From Anaerolineaceae bacterium (lineage in GTDB: Bacteria > Chloroflexota > Anaerolineae > Anaerolineales > UBA11657), in the NCBI GenBank assembly GCA_003569365.1, contig BGOS01000004.1, positions 97,029-161,028 of the forward strand: a stretch of 64,000 bases of DNA. The letters are read 5' to 3'. The notes beneath the pieces are model-generated. The model searched no databases. It was given only the letters and a program-made list of their open reading frames with translations, and had not been told where the DNA came from. A program made the position numbers and the translations under genes. Of the stretch, positions 50,498-59,272 are shown piece after piece (within the stretch, counting starts at the first letter, position 1; each line of letters starts with the position of its first letter).

Positions 50498-52132
50498 TCA
50501 ACGCGCCATCGCTGCCGCCAGCAGCGGGCATGCCGGGCAGCTGTTGTTCGGCCGGATGATCGAGTAGCCAGCCATCGGATCGTCGCCGAAACCCGGGACA
50601 TTCACATTAAAAACCATTTGCAGCCAAACCTTCTGCTGCGTCCGCGACAACCGCGTGGCCTCGGCCAGAAACTCCGCATGTTCGCGCACAAGCAGATTGT
50701 AAGGCGGCCGCCACAAGTAACCTGCGGGAACATAGCCCCACTCTTCTCCGCTTAGATAACCGAGCCCGGTAAAGCACAATGGGATCCGTCCACCGGTCAC
50801 CGTCCAATAAGCATCGATCAGCGTCGAGTAATAATTTGAATAATGGCTGCTGGTAGCGCGCGGATCGCCACTTGTAACTGCCGGCGAAACCACTCCGCTC
50901 TGGTAATGCATGCCAACACAATCCACTAGATCAAGCGCACCGTTGCGCGCAAGGCTTTGCATAAACAGCAGGTCATCGCATCCGGTGCGAAAACAGCCCG
51001 CGTAAAAGCCGGTTGGCGCAAGCCCGCCGGAAATTATGATCGTGCGCGCATTGCCCGCCCGAATAGCCGGAACCGCCGCGCGCAGCAATACACTATAAGC
51101 GTCGGGGCCAATCGTGCCGGCAGCCCACTCGCGCGGCAGGTTGGGCTCGTTCCACACCTCTATCGCATCCGCGCCCAGCTGCGCCAACCCACGCACGTAC
51201 GCCACGTAAGCTGGATGAAAAGCGGGGCCACTTTGTTCCGGGCGGCCAACCACACTCAACAAAACTTTGAATCCCGCCGCGTGGCCCTCATCGATAAGCT
51301 GCTTTCCCATTTTGAGCTCGCTGCCCGTATCCCACTTGATTTGCCGTTTCACCCACGTCATGCCGGCATCCCGCATACGGTTTGCGCCGGTCACCAGCGA
51401 GAACTCCGTCACCTGCCCGCCGAGCTCAAATGGTCCGCGCGCAATCCGCGCTGCAAGCACCTCCGCAGCTGGCACCGGCGCAGCAATCTCGTCAGCTGGC
51501 CCTCCGCTTGCGGGCACGCGCAATACCTGCCCCGGGTTAATTACGTTGCCCGTCAAGCCATTCAGATTTCGCAGCTCAGCTGCCGAAATTCCGTAACCAA
51601 GTGCAATCCGAAAAATGTTTTCGCCAGCCCCGACCACATGTTGTGCGGCTGCTGCTCCCGTTGCGCGCGCTGGTTTAGATAGTTCAAATGAAGCCTGCGG
51701 CGGCGGCGCAGCCGCAGTAGCTCCCGCTCCACCGCCCACAGCCAGCACCTGTCCCCCAAAAATATCCGAGCCCAAAAGCCCATTGCCTGCGCGCAAATCG
51801 GCCACAGTTGTGCTGTATTGGAGCGCAATTTGAAACAGCGTGTCACCCGCCGCCACCACATGCGTGCCGCGCCCGGCAACAGCTGGCAGCCGCAAGCGCT
51901 GTCCAACTGCAAGTTGCGTGCTCGATAAGCCGTTGGCAGCCTGCACGGCCGCCACGCTCATGCCGGCGCGCTGCGCTAAGGAGAACAATGTATCACCCGG
52001 CTGCACAATGTAGATGCCAGGCTCCGCAGCCAGCGCGCTGCCCCCCGGCTGCGCAACAGCAGACATTGCAAGGATCATGGCGAGCCACAAACCCCGCGGC
52101 AGCGCGCCGCCAACGCTTCTGATAATGCCCAT
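50498..52132 (-). CDS. Secreted protein with three LysM modules and a glycoside-hydrolase (clan GH-A-like) domain
   Basis: 544 residues from ATG 52132; upstream in-frame sequence is antisense to the zinc-ribbon gene. Signal peptide (about 1-36), then LysM modules IYIVQPGDTLFSLAQRAGMS, THVVAAGDTLFQIALQYSTT and QHVVGAGENIFRIALGYGIS. The TIM-barrel-like catalytic part starts near residue 225 (FELGGQVTEFSLVTGANRM, DAGMTWVKRQIKW). Its acid/base Glu is in DAIEVWNEPNLPREWA, with the later motifs IIISGGLAPTG and VDCVGMHYQSG. The resemblance is to GH39/GH5-like glycosidases and the substrate is unknown. LysM modules should bind it to peptidoglycan. Confidence 0.85.
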   Translation of the reverse strand: MGIIRSVGGALPRGLWLAMILAMSAVAQPGGSALAAEPGIYIVQPGDTLFSLAQRAGMSVAAVQAANGLSSTQLAVGQRLRLPAVAGRGTHVVAAGDTLFQIALQYSTTVADLRAGNGLLGSDIFGGQVLAVGGGAGATAAAPPPQASFELSKPARATGAAAAQHVVGAGENIFRIALGYGISAAELRNLNGLTGNVINPGQVLRVPASGGPADEIAAPVPAAEVLAARIARGPFELGGQVTEFSLVTGANRMRDAGMTWVKRQIKWDTGSELKMGKQLIDEGHAAGFKVLLSVVGRPEQSGPAFHPAYVAYVRGLAQLGADAIEVWNEPNLPREWAAGTIGPDAYSVLLRAAVPAIRAGNARTIIISGGLAPTGFYAGCFRTGCDDLLFMQSLARNGALDLVDCVGMHYQSGVVSPAVTSGDPRATSSHYSNYYSTLIDAYWTVTGGRIPLCFTGLGYLSGEEWGYVPAGYLWRPPYNLLVREHAEFLAEATRLSRTQQKVWLQMVFNVNVPGFGDDPMAGYSIIRPNNSCPACPLLAAAMAR

Positions 52133-52135
52133 GGT

Positions 52136-52141
52136 TATAAT
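52136..52141 (+). promoter_or_regulatory. -10 hexamer TATAAT six bases before the zinc-ribbon gene ATG
   Basis: A perfect TATAAT is followed by exactly six bases and ATG 52148. The divergent LysM glycosidase starts only 15 bases away on the other strand, so this hexamer is immediately adjacent to both start codons. It suggests a leaderless mRNA. Confidence 0.55.
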
Positions 52142-52147
52142 CAAAAG

Positions 52148-52849
52148 ATGAGCGCTGTTGGCACGCTCTTCAGGCTGCAGCAACTGGATACGGAGCGCGA
52201 CCGGCTGCGCGCCCGCATCAAAGCCATTGACGGCCTGCTGGCCGGACCCGCGGAGCTGCGCACAACAACCGCAGCGCTGCAAGCCGCCGAAAAGGCAGTT
52301 CGCATGGCCAGCGCGGCCGCCAGCACCATCAAAGACGAACACACCGCGCTCGACAACAAGCGCGCAGCTTCCGAACAGCGCTTATACAGCGGCAGTGTAA
52401 AAATCCCAAAGGAGCTGCAGGACTTGCAGCGCGAGATAGAGTCGCTGGCTGAACGCACGAGGTTACTTGAGGAGCGCCAACTAACCGGAATGCTGGAAGA
52501 GGAAGCAGCCGAAGCGGCGCGCGCCGCAGCTGCTGCTGCGCAAGCTCAATGCGCCGCCGCCTGGCAGCTGGCTGCCGCAGCCCTGCGTACCGAGCGCGAA
52601 GCGTGCGATGCGCGTATTAGTGCGGTCGCCGCGGAGCGCACATTGCTAACACCACAAGTGTCCCCCATCCACCTCACGTTATATGAACAGGTGCGCACAG
52701 CAAAGAATGGCGTTGCGATCACGCGCATGCTGGAAGGCTCGTGCGGCGCTTGCGGTATTGCCCCGTCAGCTACCCGCATCCAAGAGGCCCGCAACAACCC
52801 CGATCCCGTGAAATGCGGCAACTGCGGACGCATCTTGTATGCGGCATAA
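52148..52849 (+). CDS. Coiled-coil protein with C4-type zinc ribbon (DUF164/CdsZ-like)
   Basis: 233 residues. A long antiparallel coiled coil (residues 5-170; LFRLQQLDTERDRLRARIKA, LQREIESLAERTRLLEERQ) is followed by a zinc ribbon with CGACGI and CGNCGRILY. This is the architecture of the C4-type zinc-ribbon family (PF02591). Members are proposed to bind nucleic acid or ribosome-associated partners; the exact function is not settled. Confidence 0.9.
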   Translation: MSAVGTLFRLQQLDTERDRLRARIKAIDGLLAGPAELRTTTAALQAAEKAVRMASAAASTIKDEHTALDNKRAASEQRLYSGSVKIPKELQDLQREIESLAERTRLLEERQLTGMLEEEAAEAARAAAAAAQAQCAAAWQLAAAALRTEREACDARISAVAAERTLLTPQVSPIHLTLYEQVRTAKNGVAITRMLEGSCGACGIAPSATRIQEARNNPDPVKCGNCGRILYAA

Positions 52850-52873
52850 GAGTTATGGTTCACAGCGTCCGCG

Positions 52874-53587
52874 TCAGTTGCTTTCACAGAGCACAAACTC
52901 GCCAAGTGCGCCGGTGCGGTAATCGTAGCGTTTGCCGGCCAATTCGAGAGTGACCCGCAAACCCGGGGTAATTACTTTTGAGTACACCTTGCCTGGCTGC
53001 GCACAGCCAAGCGCGGAATCGCTCCACTGCACAGCTTCTGAGCTAAGCACTACAATTTCGGCGACTGCCGCGCCGCTGCGCGCGGCGAGATCCAACTTCA
53101 GCAATTCGATTGCAGCTGCGCTGCTGCTGGACCCCGCCTGCTCACACAGCACAAAATTTCCAGCCAGTGCCGTGTGATAGGTGTATTGCTGTCCATCCAC
53201 CGCAAGCACCACGCGATGGCCCGGTGTTATCACCTGCGCATACATCATGCCCGGCTCCGGACAACCCAAACTCGCATCGCCCCACTCCACCGCTTCGACC
53301 ACCACGATCACCAAGGCTTTATCGCTAACTTGCAGCTTCTTTGCAAGCTCAGCCTTTAACGCACTCAGTTCTACTTTCCCCAAATCCACCACCAGCGGAG
53401 CCGGCTCCGCCGTCGGCGCCGGAGCGGTATTCTGAACACTAGCTGCGGTGGCACTGACTTCGGCTGTTGGTTTCATTGATTGGGTTGCGCCAGGCGCATC
53501 GGTTGGGATGGACGTGCAGGCAGCCAGCACGCAGCACACCAATGCAACTGCGCGCTGCCGTGCAATGCCCGTGGCACCAGCCCGCAT
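52874..53587 (-). CDS. Lipoprotein with two copies of an unnamed roughly 80-residue domain
   Basis: 237 residues from ATG 53587, which places the lipobox VLAAC at residue 24; an ATG at 53611 would add eight residues and overlap the previous gene. A Pro/Thr/Ala spacer follows, then two homologous units. Unit 1 has VEAVEWGDASLGCPEPGMMY, AQVITPGHRVVLAVDGQ and NFVLCEQ. Unit 2 has SEAVQWSDSALGCAQPGKVY, SKVITPGLRVTLELAGK and EFVLCES. Each unit has two cysteines in matching positions, likely a disulfide. I recognise the domain from other environmental bacteria but know no function. Confidence 0.75.
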   Translation of the reverse strand: MRAGATGIARQRAVALVCCVLAACTSIPTDAPGATQSMKPTAEVSATAASVQNTAPAPTAEPAPLVVDLGKVELSALKAELAKKLQVSDKALVIVVVEAVEWGDASLGCPEPGMMYAQVITPGHRVVLAVDGQQYTYHTALAGNFVLCEQAGSSSSAAAIELLKLDLAARSGAAVAEIVVLSSEAVQWSDSALGCAQPGKVYSKVITPGLRVTLELAGKRYDYRTGALGEFVLCESN

Positions 53588-53591
53588 GGCT

Positions 53592-53873
53592 TCACTCGCC
53601 AAGGCATGCACGCACTGCCGCCAACGTCATGCCTTCAATCTGCACAAGCTTGTTTGACGCCGTAGCCCCCCGCACCAGCGAGATGCGTCGCCTGCAAATA
53701 TTTAAGCGCGTGGCAAGAAACGCAAGCGCCGCATCATTCGCAGCGCCGTTTACCGGTTGCGCAGCCAGCCGCAAATGCAGCGAACCATCTGGACGCCACC
53801 CTGCAAATTCTGTGCGCGCCGCCCGTGGCGAAACTTTTAGCGCGAGGCGCGTGCAGGCTAAATCCGCGGGCAC
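53592..53873 (-). CDS. yggU: DUF167/YggU family protein
   Basis: 93 residues from GTG directly after the yggT stop. The family pattern is LALKVSPRAARTEFAGW, HLRLAAQPVNGAANDAALAF and RISLVRGATASNKLVQIEG. Function is unknown; the gene usually sits next to yggT, as here. Confidence 0.9.
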   Translation of the reverse strand: MPADLACTRLALKVSPRAARTEFAGWRPDGSLHLRLAAQPVNGAANDAALAFLATRLNICRRRISLVRGATASNKLVQIEGMTLAAVRACLGE

Positions 53874-54137
53874 TTACATCACCATGCCCAGAACAGCCAC
53901 CGTCAACTGCCCGGCAGTCTGCACCAGTACCATCGCCACAATCGCCGTGAAGTCAAACATGCCGGTTGCAGGCATCACCTGCCGGATTGGCGCCATCACA
54001 GGTTCGGTCACATCATGCAAAAACCTCACCGCTGGATGATACGGGTCCACTTGCACCCAGCTCACCAACGCCCGCCCAAGTATCGCAAAAGAGTACAGCT
54101 GAAAAAACAGTTGAACGACAGACAATAATGGATTCAT
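53874..54137 (-). CDS. yggT: YggT family membrane protein
   Basis: 87 residues with two membrane helices (LSVVQLFFQLYSFAILGRAL and FTAIVAMVLVQTAGQL). The YggT signature SWVQVDPYHPAVRFLHDVTEPVMAPIRQ is present (shown here as WVQVDPYHPAVRFL and TEPVMAPIRQVMP). GGAG lies eight bases before the ATG. It is thought to act in cell-envelope or osmotic functions and is part of the yggS-yggT-yggU group. Confidence 0.92.
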   Translation of the reverse strand: MNPLLSVVQLFFQLYSFAILGRALVSWVQVDPYHPAVRFLHDVTEPVMAPIRQVMPATGMFDFTAIVAMVLVQTAGQLTVAVLGMVM

Positions 54138-54160
54138 AACGTCGCTCCGTGCACTGCGTG

Positions 54161-54892
54161 CTAACCAGAAAATATTGCGCGGCCGACCCGCACAATCGTC
54201 GCGCCTTCGGCAATTGCCACTTCAAAATCATCCGTCATCCCCATCGAAAGTTCGGGCAATGCAAGATCGCCAAAATGAGCCGCGAGCCGGTCCCGCAATG
54301 TGCGCAACGCAACAAAGAATGGGCGCGCCGCAGCCGGCTCCGCCACCACTGGCGCCATTGTCATCAGGCCTCGCACCTGCACACCGGGTATGGCGGCAAT
54401 TGCAGCAACTTCGCGAAGCAACTGCTCCCACTGTAGCGAGCCCGCTGCGCAGTCATTCGCCTGTAACCCTTCCTTGCTCTGCTCGCCGGACACATTGCAC
54501 TCCAACAAAACCGGCAGCACCCTGCCCGCCTGTTGTGCGGCGCGCCCGAGGCGCGTGGCCAGCTTCACGCCATCCACCGAGTGCACAATGCCGCACACCT
54601 CCGCCACCTGCTGCGCCTTGCGCGATTGGACATGCCCGACCATATGCCAGCAGATTGCATCGCCGCTAAGTTCAAATTCAGCTGCGGCCGCTGCAGCTTT
54701 TGGCGCACACTCCTCTACGCGGTTCTCGCCAAAACCCCGCTGACCGGCGGCATAAATAATCGCCACCTCCGCGAGCGGCCGCTGCTTGCACACCGCCACC
54801 AGCTTAATTTCCGCCACGCTGCGCCCCGCCCGCGCAGCAGCGCCGGAGATGCGTTCCTGCACCTTTTCATAATTACTCTTAAGCCGATCCAT
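54161..54892 (-). CDS. yggS: YggS-family pyridoxal phosphate homeostasis protein
   Basis: 243 residues. PLP-binding TIM barrel without catalytic partner domain. The PLP lysine is in KLVAVCKQRPLAEV (usual form VAVSKTRP; Ser is Cys here), followed by GFGENRVEECAPK, WHMVGHVQSRKAQQV, LLECNVSGEQSKEG, VRGLMTMAP and ELSMGMTDDFEVAIAEGATI. It buffers PLP and amino-acid homeostasis. It is 23 bp upstream of yggT on the same transcript. Confidence 0.94.
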   Translation of the reverse strand: MDRLKSNYEKVQERISGAAARAGRSVAEIKLVAVCKQRPLAEVAIIYAAGQRGFGENRVEECAPKAAAAAAEFELSGDAICWHMVGHVQSRKAQQVAEVCGIVHSVDGVKLATRLGRAAQQAGRVLPVLLECNVSGEQSKEGLQANDCAAGSLQWEQLLREVAAIAAIPGVQVRGLMTMAPVVAEPAAARPFFVALRTLRDRLAAHFGDLALPELSMGMTDDFEVAIAEGATIVRVGRAIFSG

Positions 54893-54964
54893 TTCTGTAC
54901 GTTCTCACTTGCGCAGAGTTTTGCATGCCGGCCACAACAGCCGGCCGGCAGCCGGCACAAAGTG

Positions 54965-55744
54965 CTAGTTGACGCCCATTCCTATTAGCGCACCAAACCG
55001 CCCAGACTGTCCATTGTCCCCGCGATGCGAAAAGAATTCATTATTGTTTTCGGCAGTGCAAAGTTGAGCAACCTCAATCGAACGCACGCCCGCAGACCGT
55101 AATGCAGCCGCATTCGCAGTCCACAAGTCCAGGTACGTTTTGCCGGCGCGCACTTGCAGGATGTCACTCTCGTGCGGAAATGCAGCCCGCGCCGCATCCG
55201 CCACCTCAGCGCCAACTTCGTAGCGCGCCGGACCCACTGCCGGCCCAATCCCCGCCAAAATATCCGCTGCAATGCAGCCGTACTTGGCAACCATTGCGCG
55301 CACAACATTTTGAGCCATACCCGCCACTGTGCCACGCCAACCAGCGTGTGCTATGCCCGTCACGCGCCGCACCGGATCAAACAAAAGAATTGGCACACAG
55401 TCCGCAAAGCGCAGGAACAGCGTCACGCTGCGCTCGTTTGTGATTAGCGCATCCGCCTGCGTAAGCGGATCGCCCGGTTGCGCCGCCACCGCCACCACCT
55501 CCGTGCCATGCACCTGCCACAGCGTTGCCACCGCCGCCGCCTTAACGCCTGCCGCCGCCAGCGCCCGCCGCCGGTTCTCGCGCACATTTTCCAAGCTGTC
55601 ACCAGTGCTGATGCTCATGTTCAGCGAATCAAATGGCGCAGGACTAACGCCGCCCGCGCGCCCAAACACTGCATGTGTCAGATCACCGTTGGGGAAACTT
55701 GTGAAGGTGAAAAAGCGGACTCCGCCACGCTCACACAACTGCAT
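54965..55744 (-). CDS. pgeF: Peptidoglycan editing factor PgeF (YfiH/DUF152, CNF1-laccase fold)
   Basis: 259 residues. Metal-site motifs: VSPAPFDSLNMSISTGD, LWQVHGTEVV, LRFADCVPILLFDP and IAHAGWRGTVAGM, with GPARYEVGAEV and IGPAVGPARYE nearby. Earlier called polyphenol oxidase; the E. coli enzyme removes L-Ser misplaced in the peptidoglycan stem peptide. It is placed before yggS as in many genomes. Confidence 0.93.
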   Translation of the reverse strand: MQLCERGGVRFFTFTSFPNGDLTHAVFGRAGGVSPAPFDSLNMSISTGDSLENVRENRRRALAAAGVKAAAVATLWQVHGTEVVAVAAQPGDPLTQADALITNERSVTLFLRFADCVPILLFDPVRRVTGIAHAGWRGTVAGMAQNVVRAMVAKYGCIAADILAGIGPAVGPARYEVGAEVADAARAAFPHESDILQVRAGKTYLDLWTANAAALRSAGVRSIEVAQLCTAENNNEFFSHRGDNGQSGRFGALIGMGVN

Positions 55745-55750
55745 GCGGGC

Positions 55751-55756
55751 AGTTTA
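55751..55756 (-). promoter_or_regulatory. -10 hexamer TAAACT six bases before the pgeF ATG
   Basis: On the minus strand TAAACT is followed by exactly six bases and ATG 55744. This is a leaderless-type arrangement. Confidence 0.4.
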
Positions 55757-55805
55757 CCATGCAAGCCGCAACAAACTGCTTGCTTGGCAGCTGCCGGCAA
55801 GCTGG

Positions 55806-56513
55806 CTACGCGCCTGTAAGTTCCTCCAGCTCTTCGCGCACCACCTGCATCCACACATCCAGATGCGGGTACGCCATCCAAATGCTTGCAATGCCAAACA
55901 GTGCGCCGGTCAGCGAGCGCAGCACGGGCGTGCTCTCGCGCAGCGCCAACCCGAACAAATCAAACGGCGGCTGCGAGAGCAGCTGGCTCACACCATCGAA
56001 GGCAATCGGCGCAACACCCAGCAGCCCATAGCCGATCCAATGCAACGGAACCACTTCGCGCCCGGTACTGCGCCAAGCAGCGTAAGCCAAGCTGGCCAGC
56101 AGCATGCCGCCGTAAATGGCAATATCCCGCTCGCACAGCGCCAGCTTGTACCCGAGCACCGCGTCTCCCACAAAACTTTTGCTTGCAAGCCGCCCGGCAG
56201 CAGTGTAGGGATCGATGCCGGTTGCCAGCTTGAACTCATCGGCAGCATAACTAAAGTGCGCCCCAAACAAAAACCAAGACCGGTACGCAAACTGGTGGCA
56301 GACCGGCCAGTACAAGCGGTAAATGAGCGCCGCACTGCGCACAAAGCCAAGCTTGAGCAAGACTGCCGGCGATACTGCCAGCCCCACATAGCCGCCGATC
56401 ACACCGCAGCAAATCGCCAGCCAATGCTTAGCCGCTGCATAAGTCAGGCGTTTGCCAAGGTTGCTGCCGGCAGGCAGCGCATACTTGCCCGCCGCAATTT
56501 CATCGCTGGTCAT
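55806..56513 (-). CDS. DUF2085 integral membrane protein
   Basis: 235 residues, about five membrane helices. DUF2085 markers are VCHQFAYRSWFLFG and the conserved LALCERDIAIYGGMLL, with LHWIGYGLLGVAPIAFDGVSQ after it. Function unknown. The Cys/His pattern (CHQ, CERD) could bind a metal. Confidence 0.9.
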   Translation of the reverse strand: MTSDEIAAGKYALPAGSNLGKRLTYAAAKHWLAICCGVIGGYVGLAVSPAVLLKLGFVRSAALIYRLYWPVCHQFAYRSWFLFGAHFSYAADEFKLATGIDPYTAAGRLASKSFVGDAVLGYKLALCERDIAIYGGMLLASLAYAAWRSTGREVVPLHWIGYGLLGVAPIAFDGVSQLLSQPPFDLFGLALRESTPVLRSLTGALFGIASIWMAYPHLDVWMQVVREELEELTGA

Positions 56514-56567
56514 GAGTGTGCGTCACTAAATTGCAGCCCCTGCCTTTCGCAGCTTGCTGCACCCACA

Positions 56568-57161
56568 TCAGGGCAGAATTGTCGCAAGGCGCGCACTCAG
56601 CTGATCCTCGGTCAGAATTCCCAAGTGCACCGCAGCTACCCGCCCCTGACGATCGATAAAATAACTGGAAGGGTATCCCGGCACGCGATAGGAATCCTGC
56701 ACGGCGCCATCGGAATCAAGAAGCAAAGGAAGCTGGAGGCTAAGCTCGCCGGCGAACGCAAGCACTGCCGATCGCGACTCGCCAAAGTTTACGGCCAGAA
56801 CTTGAAGCCCGGCATTGCGATAGGTTGCAGCGGCTTTTTCGAGTGCAGGCATTTCTGTCCGGCAGGGCGCGCACCATGTGGCCCAAAAGTTTACAAGCAC
56901 CGGTCGTCCGCGGTAATCTGAAAGGCGCTGCTTGTTGCCGGTGCCGGCTTCAATCAGCTCAAAGTCCGGCGCTGGATCTCCCACAAGCGGGCCGGCAACC
57001 GCCGCAGGCTGGCTGGAAGTTTTACGGGCCGAAGTTGCCGCCGTGCGCAACCGGTTGAATTCGTCGGCGCCCACCAGCGCAACAGCCAGCAGTAAACCCA
57101 AAACAAATCCGCCAGCCAGCAGCGCGCGCAGCGCGCCGTTGGAGCCGGATGAACTATCCAC
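56568..57161 (-). CDS. TlpA-like membrane-anchored thioredoxin
   Basis: 197 residues from a GTG that overlaps the ccdA end. One N-terminal membrane helix (residues 10-30), then a TlpA/ResA thioredoxin fold with VNFWATWCAPCRTEMPALEK (CxxC as CAPC), cis-Pro region VPGYPSSYFIDRQGRV and VLAVNFGES. It reduces disulfides outside the membrane, and the electrons should come from the CcdA protein encoded next to it. Confidence 0.93.
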   Translation of the reverse strand: MDSSSGSNGALRALLAGGFVLGLLLAVALVGADEFNRLRTAATSARKTSSQPAAVAGPLVGDPAPDFELIEAGTGNKQRLSDYRGRPVLVNFWATWCAPCRTEMPALEKAAATYRNAGLQVLAVNFGESRSAVLAFAGELSLQLPLLLDSDGAVQDSYRVPGYPSSYFIDRQGRVAAVHLGILTEDQLSARLATILP

Positions 57162-57942
57162 CTCCCAGCCTGCTCCAGATTTTTAGCAAACCGCTGTCAA
57201 TTTGTTCCTGCAACGTCAAGAGCGATGGCACCTGCGAAAGTTGAATTGTGATCAGGCCTAGTGCCCCGGTAAAGAGCAGCCCGCCGATGACAATTAGCAG
57301 CACACCATTCGCCAGCTCAATGTAATGCATGTAGCGCCCCATGCGCCGGATGAGCTGCGATACACGCCCGACTGCCAGCGCCGCGGCCAGGAATGGCAGT
57401 CCCAGCCCGGCCGAGTAGGCGCATAACAAGAGCGTACCGTGCTGCGCACTCTCGGCCGAAAATGCAAGCGTCATAATCGCACCGAGAATTGGACCGAGGC
57501 ACGGCGACCAGCCCGCGGCAAAAAACATGCCCATGAAACCGGAAGTGGCAAAGTTCAAGCCATCTGCAGCGCGTGCGTACTGCATGCGGGTGTCACGATA
57601 TAAGAACGGGATGCGCAGCACACCCATCGTGTGCAAACCGAGCACAATCACCACCACGCCGCCGGCTCTCGTCAAAACATCCCGCATGGAAAAGAGCACC
57701 TGGCCAAGTACGCTGGCGGCCGCGCCCAAAGATACAAAAACAAAGCTAAAGCCAAGTACAAACGCGACGCCATGCAAAAACGTCTGCGCCCGATTGCCGT
57801 CAGTTTCTGTGCCAGTGGCAGTCACCGCGCGCCCGCCGAGATAGGTAATGTAGACCGGCACAAGTGAGAGCACGCACGGCGATAGGAACGACGCCATGCC
57901 TGCAACCAGCGCAAGTCCGTAGGTTAAGTTTGCAGAAGCCAA
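57154..57942 (-). CDS. ccdA: CcdA-type thiol-disulfide membrane transporter
   Basis: 262 residues from a TTG start with GGAG upstream. Six membrane helices, the redox-active cysteines lie in SFLSPCVLSLVPVY and AGWSPCLGPILGA. It carries electrons from cytoplasmic thioredoxin to extracytoplasmic TlpA-like proteins, used in cytochrome c maturation or protein disulfide control. It overlaps the TlpA-like gene by 8 bases. Confidence 0.94.
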   Translation of the reverse strand: MASANLTYGLALVAGMASFLSPCVLSLVPVYITYLGGRAVTATGTETDGNRAQTFLHGVAFVLGFSFVFVSLGAAASVLGQVLFSMRDVLTRAGGVVVIVLGLHTMGVLRIPFLYRDTRMQYARAADGLNFATSGFMGMFFAAGWSPCLGPILGAIMTLAFSAESAQHGTLLLCAYSAGLGLPFLAAALAVGRVSQLIRRMGRYMHYIELANGVLLIVIGGLLFTGALGLITIQLSQVPSLLTLQEQIDSGLLKIWSRLGGG

Positions 57943-58171
57943 TTAATTATCTCCACAGTGGCGGTGTTTGGACCGCTATGAAACAGAAGCGCATGCCTGA
58001 ATTCCCAAATCAGTATCAATCAGCCGCCGGCGCTTGAGTGCATCCCTCTAAGCTGGGATTGTACGCCTTGCTGCGAGCCGTTGCCAAAACCTGTTCAAGC
58101 ATGGCTCACCGCGAACTCCCAAACCATTCATCCACACTGGAAAAAACAGCAGTGAATAATTTGGTGGGCGC
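57943..58171. other. Longest intergenic stretch, no gene seen
   Basis: 229 bp between ccdA and the L,D-transpeptidase gene, both on the minus strand. No convincing small gene, RNA fold or repeat on either strand. It should contain the ccdA promoter and the end of the transpeptidase transcript. Confidence 0.45.
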
Positions 58172-59224
58172 CTAAGCCACTCCCGGCTCAATTTGTATGC
58201 GTGTACCGCCCGGCCAAGGCGAGTCCGCAAAGCCCGGCAAATATTTCACCTCTGGCAACGTCCACCGAAAGATCCAACGCGCTGCCTGTGGCGTGCAGTT
58301 GATACAGCCAGCGGAGCGCGGCACGCCAAAATGGTTGTGCCAAAACGCGCCATGCACCGCTGCGCCATCGCTGGAAAAAAAAGATGCGAACGGCACGCCA
58401 GGAATATCCCAACCCGCAGTGGCCGAACCACCCTGCATGTGGCGCGTCATGCGCTTGCTCCAAATTGGCGCGGTAATTACTGGCGTAGTTTGAGCTTCCA
58501 CCCAACGCCCGTCTTTCACATAGTGCTTGCCAGTTGAAACCAGACAGCGAAATACTTCGTTCGCCCCCTCGAAAGCGGACAGTGACTGGTGGGCGAGGTT
58601 CACCACAATCAACTTTCCATCGGCATGCGGGGAGATCGGGGCAATATCGGCCGGCGTCAACGGGCGCAGAATATGAGCGGGCAGCCACAGCTTCACATCA
58701 GCGTCGTCCTTTACCCGCAGCCAATAGCTGCCGTCAGGCGCCTGTTGCACACCATGAACTTGGAACACCGCGGAGTAGTAAACCCGGTATGGAGTGGCCG
58801 CGCCCGGGCTGGGTTCACTGCGCGCATCGGCAAATGGCACCGTTACCTCGCCGTACAGGCCCTCCGCCGGCAGCGAGCGCAGCGGCTCATTCGGCTCGTT
58901 GCGCACAACCTGCATGGCGGTGGAATAGACGTAGCCGTTGGGCACCTCAAACCAAATGTGATTTGTGGCATTCATGCCCTTGCCCACAACTTCCCGCACG
59001 ATTGGCACAACATCATCGCGCAGCACTTTGCCAGTAATGCGCCCGTCTTGCGTGGGGCGCGCACGCACAAATCCAAAGTCGATTGCCACCCGCCCAAAGC
59101 GCGCGCCGGTGCCCGGCGCTAATGCGGGCAGCGCACGCCGCAGTTCCAGTGGCGCAGCAGCAATGCCCACCACAGCCAGCGAAGCCAGCTTTAGAAAATC
59201 ACGCCGCTGAAGCTTGCTCTGCAT
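58172..59224 (-). CDS. L,D-transpeptidase (YkuD) with a Tat signal peptide
   Basis: 350 residues from ATG 59224. An upstream in-frame start at 59248 would put the -10 TATAAT inside the gene. The N-terminus QRRDFLKLASLAVVGIAAA is a twin-arginine signal. Two SH3-like regions follow (GRVAIDFGFVRARPTQDG and EGLYGEVTVPFADARSEP), then the YkuD domain with the active-site pattern HGAFWHN, FGVPRSAGCINC. It cross-links peptidoglycan or attaches proteins to it. A TatA/B-TatC pair encoded at 14975-16367 could export it. Confidence 0.92.
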   Translation of the reverse strand: MQSKLQRRDFLKLASLAVVGIAAAPLELRRALPALAPGTGARFGRVAIDFGFVRARPTQDGRITGKVLRDDVVPIVREVVGKGMNATNHIWFEVPNGYVYSTAMQVVRNEPNEPLRSLPAEGLYGEVTVPFADARSEPSPGAATPYRVYYSAVFQVHGVQQAPDGSYWLRVKDDADVKLWLPAHILRPLTPADIAPISPHADGKLIVVNLAHQSLSAFEGANEVFRCLVSTGKHYVKDGRWVEAQTTPVITAPIWSKRMTRHMQGGSATAGWDIPGVPFASFFSSDGAAVHGAFWHNHFGVPRSAGCINCTPQAARWIFRWTLPEVKYLPGFADSPWPGGTRIQIEPGVA

Positions 59225-59272
59225 AACCGCTGAATTATACAAGCCCACTCGCGGCCTGCCCCCACCTGAAAC

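Noticed and set aside
55329-56921. Long plus-strand open frame of about 530 codons opposite pgeF, DUF2085 and tlpA
   Set aside because: It spans three well-supported minus-strand genes, has no family similarity and is an expected GC-rich antisense frame.
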